The position numbers were made by a program, and so were the translations under genes. This document shows positions 53,345-61,279 of a stretch of 64,000 nt of DNA, one piece after another. Positions within the stretch are counted from its first letter, which is position 1; every line of letters starts with the position of its first letter. A model generated the notes under the pieces. The model made no database searches. It saw only the letters and a list, made by a program, of their open reading frames with translations, and had not been told where the DNA came from. This DNA is from Paenisporosarcina sp. HGH0030. Its GTDB lineage: Bacteria; Bacillota; Bacilli; Bacillales_A; Planococcaceae. The stretch lies in assembly GCF_000411295.1 (NCBI RefSeq), contig NZ_KE150423.1, positions 62,001-126,000 on the forward strand, written 5' to 3'.

Positions 53345-53632
53345 AAAAGGGACATACCCGATTGGGCATGTCCCTTATATAGATAAGATAACATAAAGTC
53401 TGAATGATAATTTTTCATCCCGAATATTCGGGGAATAATTTCCTAAGAAAGTGTTCCTTGCTTTCCGTGCCGCGGTCATTTGTCCACTGGGTGTCTTCCT
53501 TAAGCAACGTAAACCCTACCTTCTTTTACGTCCTTGCGACCCTATAGTCGCGCCAGTGTGAATAAGTTTAATCAAAAACATCGAGTAGATGCCAGAATTT
53601 CAAAACTTAATTGTTACCTTACATGTTAACTA
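53345..53632 (-). ncRNA. Candidate structured small RNA, minus strand
   Basis: A near-consensus promoter on the minus strand (-35 TTGACA at 53660-53665, 17-bp spacer, -10 AATAAT at 53637-53642 preceded by TG) drives a region without ORF. The RNA (about 285 nt) can form CACTGG / CCAGTG enclosing two hairpins, GCGAC-tatag-GGTCGC and ACGTAAA / TTTACGT, then a GC-rich 3' part with GACCGCGGCACGG and a CCCGAATATTCGGG palindrome. It ends in AAGGGACATGCC / GGGTATGTCCCTT followed by TTCC. No gene lies downstream on this strand, so it is not a leader. I could not match it to 6S, SRP, RNase P, tmRNA or a riboswitch class I know. Confidence 0.6.
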
Positions 53633-53800
53633 GACAATTATTACATACACAATGGTCTTTGTCAATGAATATCCTATAAATTGTAAAAGGAATCATCATT
53701 TCAGTAAACAAAAAAGCTCATTTACTCCGCTAAATCCCTAGGTCCTTCATCATCCCCTTCATATCATATAAGAATCTTTGAAGGAAAGGGGGACTTTATC

Positions 53801-53965
53801 ATGGATTATTACGGCGGCGGTTACGGTCAATGTGGTGGCTATGGACCATGTGGTGGTCAATACGACCACTGCTCTCGTAGAGGCGGGAGTACTTTTGCAA
53901 TAATTGTAGTTCTTTTCATTTTACTAATTATCATCGGTGCATCTTTCCACCATAGAAAATGCTAG
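53801..53965 (+). CDS. YjcZ-family small spore-associated membrane peptide
   Basis: A 54-aa peptide. A Gly/Tyr/Cys-rich head (YYGGGYGQCGGYGPCGGQ) leads into one membrane helix (STFAIIVVLFILLIIIGASF), the YjcZ/YdgA pattern of small sporulation proteins. AAGGAAAGGGGG precedes ATG 53801. The four to five cysteines in the head are more than in most members. It is a single gene, and a sigma-K or sigma-E promoter is expected but was not identified. Confidence 0.8.
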   Translation: MDYYGGGYGQCGGYGPCGGQYDHCSRRGGSTFAIIVVLFILLIIIGASFHHRKC

Positions 53966-54120
53966 TAAAATAGGAAATTCTCTCGCAAGTATGATGGTTA
54001 TATACACTCGAATTTCCCCTGAAAAATACCGACTGATTTAAGGAGTGCCTAAACAGCACTCTTTTTTAATGAAACTCGAATATTGCTCCACCTTCGCTAC
54101 TTCTGGGGAAACAGAATGTG

Positions 54121-54292
54121 GTCTAGGTAGACAGTTTGTGTGTCCAGGTAGACAGAGTCGCATTCCAGGTTGTATAAAATACATTTCCCATTCATAGTGG
54201 CGAAGGGTTTGGGGTATTTTCAAATAGCATACCTCCAGGTAGACAGTTTGAGGTTCCAGGTAGACAGAATCGCATTCCAGGTTGCACAAAAA
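54121..54292. repeat. Direct repeats built on CCAGGTAGACAG
   Basis: The core (C)CAGGTAGACAG occurs at 54123 (with one change), 54143, 54235 and 54256, and CGCATTCCAGGTTG follows the second of each pair (about 54160 and 54271). Thus a unit of about 60 bp is present twice, 112 bp apart. The complement gives TGTCTACCTGG and would read VYLE repeatedly in a 90-codon minus-strand frame, which has no ribosome site. No function is evident. Confidence 0.75.
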
Positions 54293-54379
54293 TATAAATT
54301 CCTTTTGCAAAGTTTCAGGATATGTTGTTTTGATTAAATGATCTACGGGAACAGTTACATAAAAAAAGGAGTTTTTCGC

Positions 54380-54547
54380 ATGCCTTGGAACAACAATGAT
54401 TATCCGGATTCATTGAAAAACCTGGACACGTCTGTCCGCAAGAAAGCTATCGAAGTTGCCAACGCACTTCTTTAGGATGGAATGGAAGAAGGATGTATGA
54501 CTATGATTAAAGCTTATTTACATAAAAACGCCCACTTCATTTCATAG
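54380..54547 (+). pseudogene. Broken small gene (MPWNNNDYP family)
   Basis: A good ribosome site (AAAAGGAG) and ATG 54380 begin MPWNNNDYPDSLKNLDTSVR and continue KKAIEVANALL. Then TAG (54473-54475) interrupts, and the same frame resumes DGMEEG. The intact family, a small conserved protein of Bacillales that starts MPWxxxDYPxSxKNLxxxxRKKAIxIANAxL, continues EEGxxEGxAIxIA, so the nonsense codon replaces the next residue, and downstream the sequence is scrambled and short. Either a pseudogene or a shortened 31-aa peptide. Confidence 0.75.
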
Positions 54548-54566
54548 ATGAAGTGGGCGTTTTGGG
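54521..54566. terminator. Bidirectional terminator before the amino-acid permease stop
   Basis: AAAACGCCCACTTCAT / ATGAAGTGGGCGTTTT, a 16-bp stem with a short loop, T tract in the plus direction and A/T-rich in the other. Confidence 0.92.
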
Positions 54567-54568
54567 TA

Positions 54569-55969
54569 TTAAATGTTGTTGTTTGCTTTTTTAACTCGAC
54601 TGTAAAACAGAATCCCGCTGGCTAATAGGATTACACCAAATGTAAAAGTCTTGAGGTCGGCTGTACCCGCATAAATAACCCAAATGGAGTAAAGGGTAGC
54701 AAGAACTCCTATAATCGCATCCGTAATTCTACCTCTTCCGTTTTCATATGTTTCACCAGTAAATACCAGCTTCAACTGGAAAGCAGAAGAAATGAAATAA
54801 GGAACTAAATATGACAGCGTTGCGACGATAATGATGAAATCAAAAGCGGCTGCTATCGTATTTGATACCGTGGAGAATATGAACACCTGTGCAACTAAAT
54901 TAGTGATGACCAAAGAAAAGACGGGTATCCCTTTCTTATTCACTTTTGCGAATGAAGGGAGAAATAAACCTTGTTTAGCTGCCTGGTAAGGAATTTCAGC
55001 ACTCAGCATAACCCAACCAATTGTGGAACCAAATAAACTGACCAGACCGATGGCGGCAAGAATTTTTCCACCGACTGGTCCCAACACAGTTGAAATGGCA
55101 TCGATAAGTGGTTTATCAGAAGCGATTAGTGCTTCATGGCTTAACATTCCTAAAACTAGCGTGCTGATCCCTACATAAATGGTAAGAGCAATAAGAAGTC
55201 CAATCGTCGTTGCACGCTTAACATCGATTGGTTTTTTAGCACGAGATGCAAATACTACGGCAGATTCAACACCAACGAATGCCCAAAGAGTTGCTACTGC
55301 TGCACCATTAACTTGCCCCAAAAGACCAATAGATTGTCCAAGCTCATCATATCTCGGCGCTACAAAAGGAAGAATGTTCGCTTTTTGAAATGCAAATAGA
55401 CCAATTACAATAAATAATATGAATCCAATCACTTTCGTGGCAGTGGCAACGAAATTTATCTTCCCGGCATTTTCTAGACCGTTTAGGATGATATAATGCA
55501 CACCCCATAACAATAATGTACAAACTGTAAAGGTAAGTGCATTCCCCATTTTCAAAGTGAAGTTACCAATGGTAAACAGTTCAGCCTGATTAACTAAAAT
55601 AGGGAAGAACGTGGACAAATAACCTGCAAAAGTGGTGATGATGGCAACATTACCAGCAACATTACCAATCCAATATCCCCAAGAAGACATAAATCCTGAC
55701 AACGTGGAAGCGTTACTGCCCGGCTTAAACAATTCCTTTGCATAAATCTGTGGACCACCAGTTAAATTTGGTTTTCTCAATGCAAGATTGCCAAACACAA
55801 GTGCAATCATCAACACTCCAAATCCCGTAATCAACCAAGCGGATAATACACCGGCAGGGCTTGCAACTTCACTCAATGTGCGGGGGAGCATAAAAATGCC
55901 GGATCCCACCATATTTCCAACTACTAACGCAGTTAAAATCCATAAACCTAGTTTTTTGTTCGTGTTCAT
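54569..55969 (-). CDS. Amino-acid permease, APC superfamily (lysine-riboswitch controlled)
   Basis: Twelve-helix transporter of about 466 aa in the basic amino acid/polyamine antiporter group (ArcD/PotE/YfnA-like). The helix 1 unwound motif GNMVGSGIFMLP and helix 6 GAAVATLWAFVGVESAVVFASRAK are typical. A lysine riboswitch precedes it, so lysine is the probable substrate or it exchanges lysine for a related amine (inference). ATG 55969 lies nine bases after AGGAG; ATG 55975 is only three bases from it. It ends at a strong terminator. Confidence 0.88.
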   Translation of the reverse strand: MNTNKKLGLWILTALVVGNMVGSGIFMLPRTLSEVASPAGVLSAWLITGFGVLMIALVFGNLALRKPNLTGGPQIYAKELFKPGSNASTLSGFMSSWGYWIGNVAGNVAIITTFAGYLSTFFPILVNQAELFTIGNFTLKMGNALTFTVCTLLLWGVHYIILNGLENAGKINFVATATKVIGFILFIVIGLFAFQKANILPFVAPRYDELGQSIGLLGQVNGAAVATLWAFVGVESAVVFASRAKKPIDVKRATTIGLLIALTIYVGISTLVLGMLSHEALIASDKPLIDAISTVLGPVGGKILAAIGLVSLFGSTIGWVMLSAEIPYQAAKQGLFLPSFAKVNKKGIPVFSLVITNLVAQVFIFSTVSNTIAAAFDFIIIVATLSYLVPYFISSAFQLKLVFTGETYENGRGRITDAIIGVLATLYSIWVIYAGTADLKTFTFGVILLASGILFYSRVKKANNNI

Positions 55970-56039
55970 AAGCATATGCTCCTTTCGTTCATCTTCTATC
56001 TACCCAAAAAATTTGATTTGTAAAATAAAAATACATAAA

Positions 56040-56272
56040 ACGCATTCAGAAACGGTGTGCAAAAACCGAATCAGACAAAAAGATAGTTTTCATGGTCAAT
56101 CACTTTGACAGTTCTGCACATATTCAGTGCCAGTCCCAGCAACAGTAATCAGAGCGATCAGTGCTTCTGCGAAAAATCCTTTCGCTTGAAATCAGCAAGT
56201 TCAGTTCTCTGACTTTCTTTCAAGTAACTATTATTTATCGCGATCTCTACCTCATCTTAAGCTGATGAGGGC
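56040..56272 (-). promoter_or_regulatory. Lysine riboswitch (L box) with expression platform
   Basis: Minus-strand signature elements in order: CCTCATC-loop-GATGAGG P1-type stem start with the conserved GAGGTAGAGATCGCG, then GAAGCACTGATCGC, GTTGCTGGGACTGG and GCAGAACTGTCAAAG (56101-56272). Downstream, GATTCGGT and ACCGTTTC form an imperfect hairpin followed by a T-rich stretch (about 56020-56065), a plausible terminator. Binding of lysine would shut off the permease gene. The GGTAGAGGTGCG consensus reads GGTAGAGATCGCG here. Confidence 0.88.
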
Positions 56273-56385
56273 TATATTTATTCACTGTACTAATATAGAT
56301 ACGTTTAAATGATTAGTCAATTGAAATGATTTACTATAGTAGTGTACGAAAGTTCAGCTTATTGCAAGTTTTTTAGATTTTCCAA

Positions 56386-56416
56386 TTGACATTGACGCAA
56401 CGTCAAGGTGTACGAT
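56386..56416 (+). promoter_or_regulatory. MerR-type promoter with 19-bp spacer and dyad
   Basis: -35 TTGACA (56386-56391) and -10 TACGAT (56411-56416) are separated by exactly 19 bp, and the spacer carries the perfect dyad TTGACG-CAA-CGTCAA (56392-56406). This is the geometry of promoters that MerR-family activators untwist, so the following regulator very probably activates its own gene. Confidence 0.85.
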
Positions 56417-56438
56417 GAAATCAAGAGGAGGTGACGAG

Positions 56439-57203
56439 ATGGAATACACAGTTCAAAAATTAGGGAAAATGTCGGGAATCAGTTCACGCACATTGCGATA
56501 CTACGACGAGATGAATCTTCTCAAGCCGGCGAGAATCAATTCATCAGGATATCGGATATATGGTCAAGCGGAAGTCAATAAGTTACAGCAAATCTTGTTT
56601 TATAGAGAACTTGGTTTGAGTCTCGAACACATCAAACAAATCGTGAACAATCCTTCATTTGATGGTGTGAAAGCCTTGAATGATCATCGTTCACAACTCC
56701 TCGACAAACGAAAGCAGCTAGATCTACTGATTGCCAACGTGGAAAAATCGATTTCTTCAACAGAAGGGAGAAGTACCATGACGAACGATGAGAAATTTGA
56801 AGGCTTCAAACAAAAAATGGTAGATGATAATGAACAACAATACGGCAAAGAAATTCGTGCGAAATATGGAGATGACACGGTCAATCAATCAAATAGCAAA
56901 TTAAAAAACATGACGCAGGCACAACATGATGAAGTAACAAAGCTTGCCAATGAAATTGCCATGACTTTAGCGGAAGCTTTCAAGACGGGAGATCCCGCAA
57001 GTGAGAAAGCCCAAAAAGCCGCTGAACTGCATAAACAATGGCTTATGTACTATTGGCCAAAGTATAGCAAGGAAGCACATGCAGGACTTGGGCAGATGTA
57101 TGTGGATGATGAACGCTTTACTGCCTACTATGATAAAGAACAGCCAGGAACGGCTGCATTCTTCAGAGATACCATTCAAATTTATACCGGTATGAAGTCA
57201 TAA
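56439..57203 (+). CDS. MerR-family regulator with TipAS drug-binding domain
   Basis: A 254-aa activator like Mta and TipAL. The N-terminal winged helix-turn-helix (YTVQKLGKMSGISSRTLRYYDEMNLLKPAR) and coiled coil extend to about residue 110, followed by the TipAS ligand domain (about 125-250; Trp/Tyr-rich QWLMYYWPKYSKEAHAGLGQMYVDDERF). The domain recognises bulky hydrophobic drugs in relatives. ATG 56439 follows AGAGGAGGTGACGAG. No efflux gene is adjacent, so it probably acts on itself and on distant targets. Confidence 0.9.
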   Translation: MEYTVQKLGKMSGISSRTLRYYDEMNLLKPARINSSGYRIYGQAEVNKLQQILFYRELGLSLEHIKQIVNNPSFDGVKALNDHRSQLLDKRKQLDLLIANVEKSISSTEGRSTMTNDEKFEGFKQKMVDDNEQQYGKEIRAKYGDDTVNQSNSKLKNMTQAQHDEVTKLANEIAMTLAEAFKTGDPASEKAQKAAELHKQWLMYYWPKYSKEAHAGLGQMYVDDERFTAYYDKEQPGTAAFFRDTIQIYTGMKS

Positions 57204-57250
57204 CAAAAGAGCAGATTGAGTCAATTCGACTTCAATCTGCTCTTTCTTTC
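57204..57250. terminator. Terminator between MerR gene and asparagine synthetase
   Basis: AAGAGCAGATTGA / TCAATCTGCTCTT stem with T tract; serves both convergent genes. Confidence 0.9.
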
Positions 57251-57260
57251 GTTGAAATAA

Positions 57261-59108
57261 TCAATCAATCAATTGAATATTGTTATCTTTATACCAAACG
57301 TGCATTTGAGCGAGATGGGCAAGAAGCTGTGGCCCAGACATCAATTGACCAAACCATGGAACTTTGAATGCAGTTCCTTTCGACTCAACCAATTCATTCA
57401 ACCGGTCACGGTCAAATAGTTCATGCAGAATCGAATTTTTGTCAATCAGAATGTCTTTCAGCCAGCCTTGGACACGGTCGGTGTAATACGGATTATGGGT
57501 TTTAGGATAAGGGCTTTTTTTGCGGTAAAGGACTTCGTCTGGTAACATGCCCTCTAATGCTTTTCGCAAGATACCTTTTTCCCGATTTCCCGCCATTTTT
57601 ATTTCCCAAGGAATATTCCAGGCATATTCGACAAGCCGGTGATCGGCAAATGGTACCCGCACTTCCAAGCTAGCTCCCATACTCATTCGGTCTTTACGAT
57701 CAAGAAGTGTTGTCATGAACCAAACCATGTTCAGATAAAACATTTCTCGCCGTTTTGCTTCAAGACTTGATTCGCCATCGAGACGAGGAGTTTCGGCAAC
57801 ACTCTGTTCATAGGCCTGACGTGCGTAATCTTCGAGTTTGAGTTTTTTGCGCCAATCATCTTTTAATAAGGAGACTCGCTCGGTTGTGGAGCGCATCCAC
57901 GGAAAACCAGTGCCATTTAAATCATTTGCATTGTGAAACCATGGATAACCACCAAAAATTTCATCCGCGCACTCCCCGGACAAGCCAACTGTGAAATCCT
58001 CTTTTATTTCTCTGCAAAACCACAACAAGGAAGAGTCAACATCCGCCATACCAGGTAAATCACGGACATGCACAGCTTCAGTCAGATAATCTATTAGTTG
58101 ATCTTGCGTAATGATGGAAGAGTGATGCACGGTTCCGAATGTATTGACGACTTTATCAATCCAAGGTCCATCGGCATTGGGTTGAAATTCATTTGCTTTA
58201 AAGAACTTGGCATTGTCTTCGTAGTCAATGGAATAAGTATGAAGAGGTCCTTTTCCTTCTTGTTTGTAACGATTGGCTGCAATGGCCGTAATGGCACTGG
58301 AATCAACCCCTCCTGATAAAAAGGAACAGAGTGGAACGTCTGATACAAGTTGTCGTTCGACGGCATCCGTTACGAGGAAACGAACTTTTTCTGCCGTTTC
58401 ATCCACTGAATCTGTGTGATGTTCACTTTTGACGTTCCAGTAGCGCCAAATTCGAAGACCTTGGCGTGAAACGGTTAATGCGTGAGCAGGTCGCAATTCC
58501 TTCACTCCATGGAATACCCCGGAACCGGGTTTTCGGGATGGCCCCACAGCCAGCACTTCTGCTAATCCTTCGCGAGACAGTTGCGATTTCATATCTGGAT
58601 GGGCAAGAAGAGCTTTAATTTCTGAAGCGAAAAGCAACCCCCCTGCATGTTCCGTATAAAACAGCGGTTTTACGCCTAAACGATCGCGAGCAATAAACAC
58701 TTTTTGTTCCTTTTCATCCCAAATGGCAAAGGCAAAAATGCCATTGAGATATTCCACACACTGTTCTTTCCATTCAATGTAGGAAGTTAGTAGTACTTCT
58801 GTATCGGAGTGTCCAGAGAAGGTATAGCCTTTTCGCAGTAGTTCCTTCCGAAGATCTTCCGTGTTATATAATTCTCCGTTATAGCAAAGTGTATAGCGGG
58901 TATCATGCTGTACTTTCGTCATTGGCTGCCTGCCACCTATAGGATCAACAACTGTCAATCGTCGGTGCCCAAATACTGCATGTGATTCTAACCATACATT
59001 TTCATCATCGGGTCCGCGTTTGGCCAATGTTTTTGTCATGTTTTCAACTACAGATGCTTGTGTTCGCAAGTCGCGTTCAAAGTGAACCCATCCTGTAATT
59101 CCACACAT
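57261..59108 (-). CDS. asnB: Asparagine synthetase, glutamine-hydrolysing
   Basis: Makes asparagine from aspartate, glutamine and ATP. The 615-aa protein has the class II glutaminase domain (Cys2 nucleophile in MCGITGW, RRLTVVD, YNGELYN) and the synthetase domain with the pyrophosphate loop SGGVDSS (about 258-264). Length and sequence suit the AsnB/AsnO class, and AsnO (614 aa) of B. subtilis is nearest in size. It stands alone; the upstream region shows no evident riboswitch. Confidence 0.92.
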   Translation of the reverse strand: MCGITGWVHFERDLRTQASVVENMTKTLAKRGPDDENVWLESHAVFGHRRLTVVDPIGGRQPMTKVQHDTRYTLCYNGELYNTEDLRKELLRKGYTFSGHSDTEVLLTSYIEWKEQCVEYLNGIFAFAIWDEKEQKVFIARDRLGVKPLFYTEHAGGLLFASEIKALLAHPDMKSQLSREGLAEVLAVGPSRKPGSGVFHGVKELRPAHALTVSRQGLRIWRYWNVKSEHHTDSVDETAEKVRFLVTDAVERQLVSDVPLCSFLSGGVDSSAITAIAANRYKQEGKGPLHTYSIDYEDNAKFFKANEFQPNADGPWIDKVVNTFGTVHHSSIITQDQLIDYLTEAVHVRDLPGMADVDSSLLWFCREIKEDFTVGLSGECADEIFGGYPWFHNANDLNGTGFPWMRSTTERVSLLKDDWRKKLKLEDYARQAYEQSVAETPRLDGESSLEAKRREMFYLNMVWFMTTLLDRKDRMSMGASLEVRVPFADHRLVEYAWNIPWEIKMAGNREKGILRKALEGMLPDEVLYRKKSPYPKTHNPYYTDRVQGWLKDILIDKNSILHELFDRDRLNELVESKGTAFKVPWFGQLMSGPQLLAHLAQMHVWYKDNNIQLID

Positions 59109-59251
59109 TGATTCTCATCCCTTCTAACTCTAAAACTCTTCTATTTGCATCTTTCTAGCCTATGCAAAAAAATCATTAATGCTCATACGATAGGAAATTA
59201 TCGACTGATTGGCGAATTACTTATTTAAGTGAAAGAGAAAGGAGAATACAG

Positions 59252-59734
59252 ATGAAGACATTTTTTCAGTACAACTGGATTGTAAGAGAAGAATGGTACA
59301 AATGGTGTGAAGACGTACCTCAGGAGGAATTATTAAAAGTCCGGACAGGTGGAGTGGGGGGGATTTTGCACACATTGTTCCATATTATCGATGTGGAGTG
59401 GAGCTGGATTCGTGTCTTGCAAGGCAAGCCTGATTTCCAGGAGAGTTTTGACGAGTATCAAAGTCTGGAGCGGGTGAAGGAATTGGATGCACTCTTTCAA
59501 AAAGACGTAAGAGAGTTTGTCCATGTATGGGATAACCATATGGAAATGAACGAATTACAAGAAACCAGACAGGATGGAAGCATTGAAATTCTCACATGGG
59601 GAGAAGTGATGCGTCACACCATTGCACACGAAATCCACCATATAGGCCAGTTATCCGTTTGGTCTCGTGAGTTAGGGGGAAAACCGGTATCTGCAAATTT
59701 GATTAGAAAAGGACTCACAACTTTAAAACCTTGA
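59252..59734 (+). CDS. DinB-family protein
   Basis: Four-helix-bundle protein of 160 aa. The three metal-binding histidines expected in DinB are seen in LFHIIDVEW (about residue 46) and in HTIAHEIHHIGQ (about 127-138). The family includes thiol transferases and damage-induced proteins; no reaction can be assigned. GAAAGGAG precedes ATG 59252. Confidence 0.88.
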   Translation: MKTFFQYNWIVREEWYKWCEDVPQEELLKVRTGGVGGILHTLFHIIDVEWSWIRVLQGKPDFQESFDEYQSLERVKELDALFQKDVREFVHVWDNHMEMNELQETRQDGSIEILTWGEVMRHTIAHEIHHIGQLSVWSRELGGKPVSANLIRKGLTTLKP

Positions 59735-59744
59735 GGAGCTCATT

Positions 59745-60269
59745 TTACTCCGGGTTAGTTTCATGGGGCTGTTCAAGGTTTGAAGAGGAATATTCACCTG
59801 TTCTTGGATTGAAAGTGTAGTATAAGATATTTTCATCTTTAATAGCCGCGATAAAATAAAGTTCTTTGTTGCCGTGTGTAGGAACTTTTTTTGCATCTTT
59901 CCAGCCAAAATCATCTGCATTGAATTTCTCAACATTGTCTTTGTTCGGAAGCTCTACTTTTTCTTTTTGTTCAATTAACAATTGAGCATCATGAAATGTA
60001 TATTGAGGATGTATGATGAAGTAGTAAATCGGTAAACCAATCAAAATCCCGTATAGAAATAAAAGTACCCGATTCTTGCGTTTTTGTTGAGTAGGCTCTA
60101 TCAGAAAAACGTGCAAAAAAAACGTTTGAAAAATGACCATGGTTAAAAGTGAAATGTGAATCATGTAGTCTTCCATATAAACATAATCCCTTGCCTTGAA
60201 TGTATAATAAATTCCTTCAGAAATTGCTAGAAGAAATACACCGAGAGTCAGCTTTTCATTCTCAAACAT
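59745..60269 (-). CDS. Membrane protein with C-terminal extracytoplasmic domain, unknown
   Basis: About 174 aa. Three to four N-terminal membrane helices (TLGVFLLAISEGIYYTF, HISLLTMVIFQTFFLHVFLI, VLLFLYGILIGLPIYYFII) are followed by a polar domain of about 85 residues containing ADDFGWKDAKKVP and a KDENILYYTFNPRTGEY motif that resembles PepSY-like sensors in style only. Met 60269 lies after AAGGGTGG and is preferred to an upstream start at 60401, which overlaps the divergent gene. I do not recognise the family. Confidence 0.65.
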   Translation of the reverse strand: MFENEKLTLGVFLLAISEGIYYTFKARDYVYMEDYMIHISLLTMVIFQTFFLHVFLIEPTQQKRKNRVLLFLYGILIGLPIYYFIIHPQYTFHDAQLLIEQKEKVELPNKDNVEKFNADDFGWKDAKKVPTHGNKELYFIAAIKDENILYYTFNPRTGEYSSSNLEQPHETNPE

Positions 60270-60352
60270 CTGTTGCACCACCCTTATTAAAATGTATAGA
60301 TAAATCATACAACAATGTAAAAAATAAACATATACAAAATCGAGGTAATAAC

Positions 60353-60757
60353 ATGAAACCTTCCATACAAACCCGCCCATACAAACCGAGTGATTATCCA
60401 TTCATCAAGCAATTGAACCAGCTAGAAGGATGGAATAATCTTGTAGAAAAAGAAGAAGACACAAAAAAAGCGTGGGATCATTCCAATATTGCATATGTTG
60501 CAACAATCAATGAAGTAATAGTTGCCTATGTGAGGGGAATGACCGATCAAGCAATCACACTTTATATTTGTGAAATCCTCGTCAGTGAACAGGTACGCGG
60601 TCAGGGAGTTGGGCAACAGTTGCTCAAGTTTGTACATAACCAATACCCAACAACCAGAATGGAAATGTTGGCAAGCTCCACTTCACATACTTATTATGAA
60701 CAACATGGCTTCAGACCTTTTCATGGATTCCGTAAAACATTACCTGAATGGAATTAA
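60353..60757 (+). CDS. GNAT-family N-acetyltransferase
   Basis: A 134-aa single-domain acetyltransferase. The acetyl-CoA motif A is VRGQGVGQQLL (about 82-92), preceded by the beta bulge strand LYICEILVSE, and it ends in YYEQHGFRPFHGFRKTL. The class is close to aminoglycoside 6'-acetyltransferase-like proteins, but substrate is unknown. CGAGGTAATAAC precedes ATG 60353, and upstream in-frame codons belong to the opposite gene's leader. Confidence 0.85.
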   Translation: MKPSIQTRPYKPSDYPFIKQLNQLEGWNNLVEKEEDTKKAWDHSNIAYVATINEVIVAYVRGMTDQAITLYICEILVSEQVRGQGVGQQLLKFVHNQYPTTRMEMLASSTSHTYYEQHGFRPFHGFRKTLPEWN

Positions 60758-60782
60758 CTAACTACAAAGGATGTTTTAAAAG

Positions 60783-61028
60783 ATGAGCAATATAGATAAA
60801 CGAAATCGTCTGGATGAAGAGGTTTTTAGTTATCGAGTGAGTAAAAATAATTCGGTCTTTATTGACTTTAAGGGGAAAGAAATCAAAATTGTAAAAGGCA
60901 AGGAAGCAGAGAGGTTGATTTCAAAAATTCAAGCGGCTGAAACAGATAAAGAAATCCAGTTGGCTCTTGCGAAAATCACAGGAAACTTTAAACATGGCAA
61001 TGAAAAAAACAGTAAAAAGAAGGCATAG
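60783..61028 (+). CDS. Small conserved-type protein (81 aa), unknown
   Basis: Charged, helical product with a central FIDFKGKEIKIVKGKEAERLISKI segment and a Lys-rich tail. It lies 25 bases after the GNAT gene and is probably cotranscribed; the start has a modest site (GGATG). There is no membrane helix or Cys. The stop codon lies inside the hairpin that follows. Confidence 0.65.
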   Translation: MSNIDKRNRLDEEVFSYRVSKNNSVFIDFKGKEIKIVKGKEAERLISKIQAAETDKEIQLALAKITGNFKHGNEKNSKKKA

Positions 61029-61054
61029 TTACCTAAATTTCAAGGTAACTATGC
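61022..61054. terminator. Terminator shared by convergent units
   Basis: GGCATAGTTACC / GGTAACTATGCC perfect 12-bp stem with a 9-nt loop. In the minus direction it is followed by TTCTTTTT, so it is mainly the terminator of the flavoprotein operon. Confidence 0.8.
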
Positions 61055-61063
61055 CAAAATTCA

Positions 61064-61261
61064 TCACTTATTAATTACACCAGTTGCCTGTATAAATGAC
61101 TGATAGGTTACTGGACCAAAGTGGTTCGGATTTCCTTTAAAGAATTTTTCGAGCATGTATTGTTGTGCACAGATAACGGAGCATTGCTTCGCTTGGATAA
61201 TTAAATTCAGATAAGCGATAAAATAAGCTATTGATAAATTCCCGCCATTGTTTACAACCAT
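61064..61261 (-). CDS. Small protein (65 aa) in flavoprotein operon
   Basis: A strong GGAGGG ribosome site six bases before ATG 61261 and an 18-base gap to the flavoprotein gene support it as a real cotranscribed gene. The sequence is helical with two cysteines four apart (CSVIC, residues 27-31) and a C-terminal HFGPVTYQSFIQATG. I do not recognise a family; if the operon is an arsenic response unit, the Cys pair may be relevant (inference). Confidence 0.6.
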   Translation of the reverse strand: MVVNNGGNLSIAYFIAYLNLIIQAKQCSVICAQQYMLEKFFKGNPNHFGPVTYQSFIQATGVINK

Positions 61262-61279
61262 TTTAAACCCTCCATATTG

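Noticed and set aside
54121-54292. Possible CRISPR array
   Set aside because: Only four short cores with uneven spacing, repeats of 12 bp, and no cas genes nearby.
54038-54310. A 90-codon minus-strand frame across the direct repeats
   Set aside because: No ribosome site; the composition follows from the repeats rather than from a protein family.
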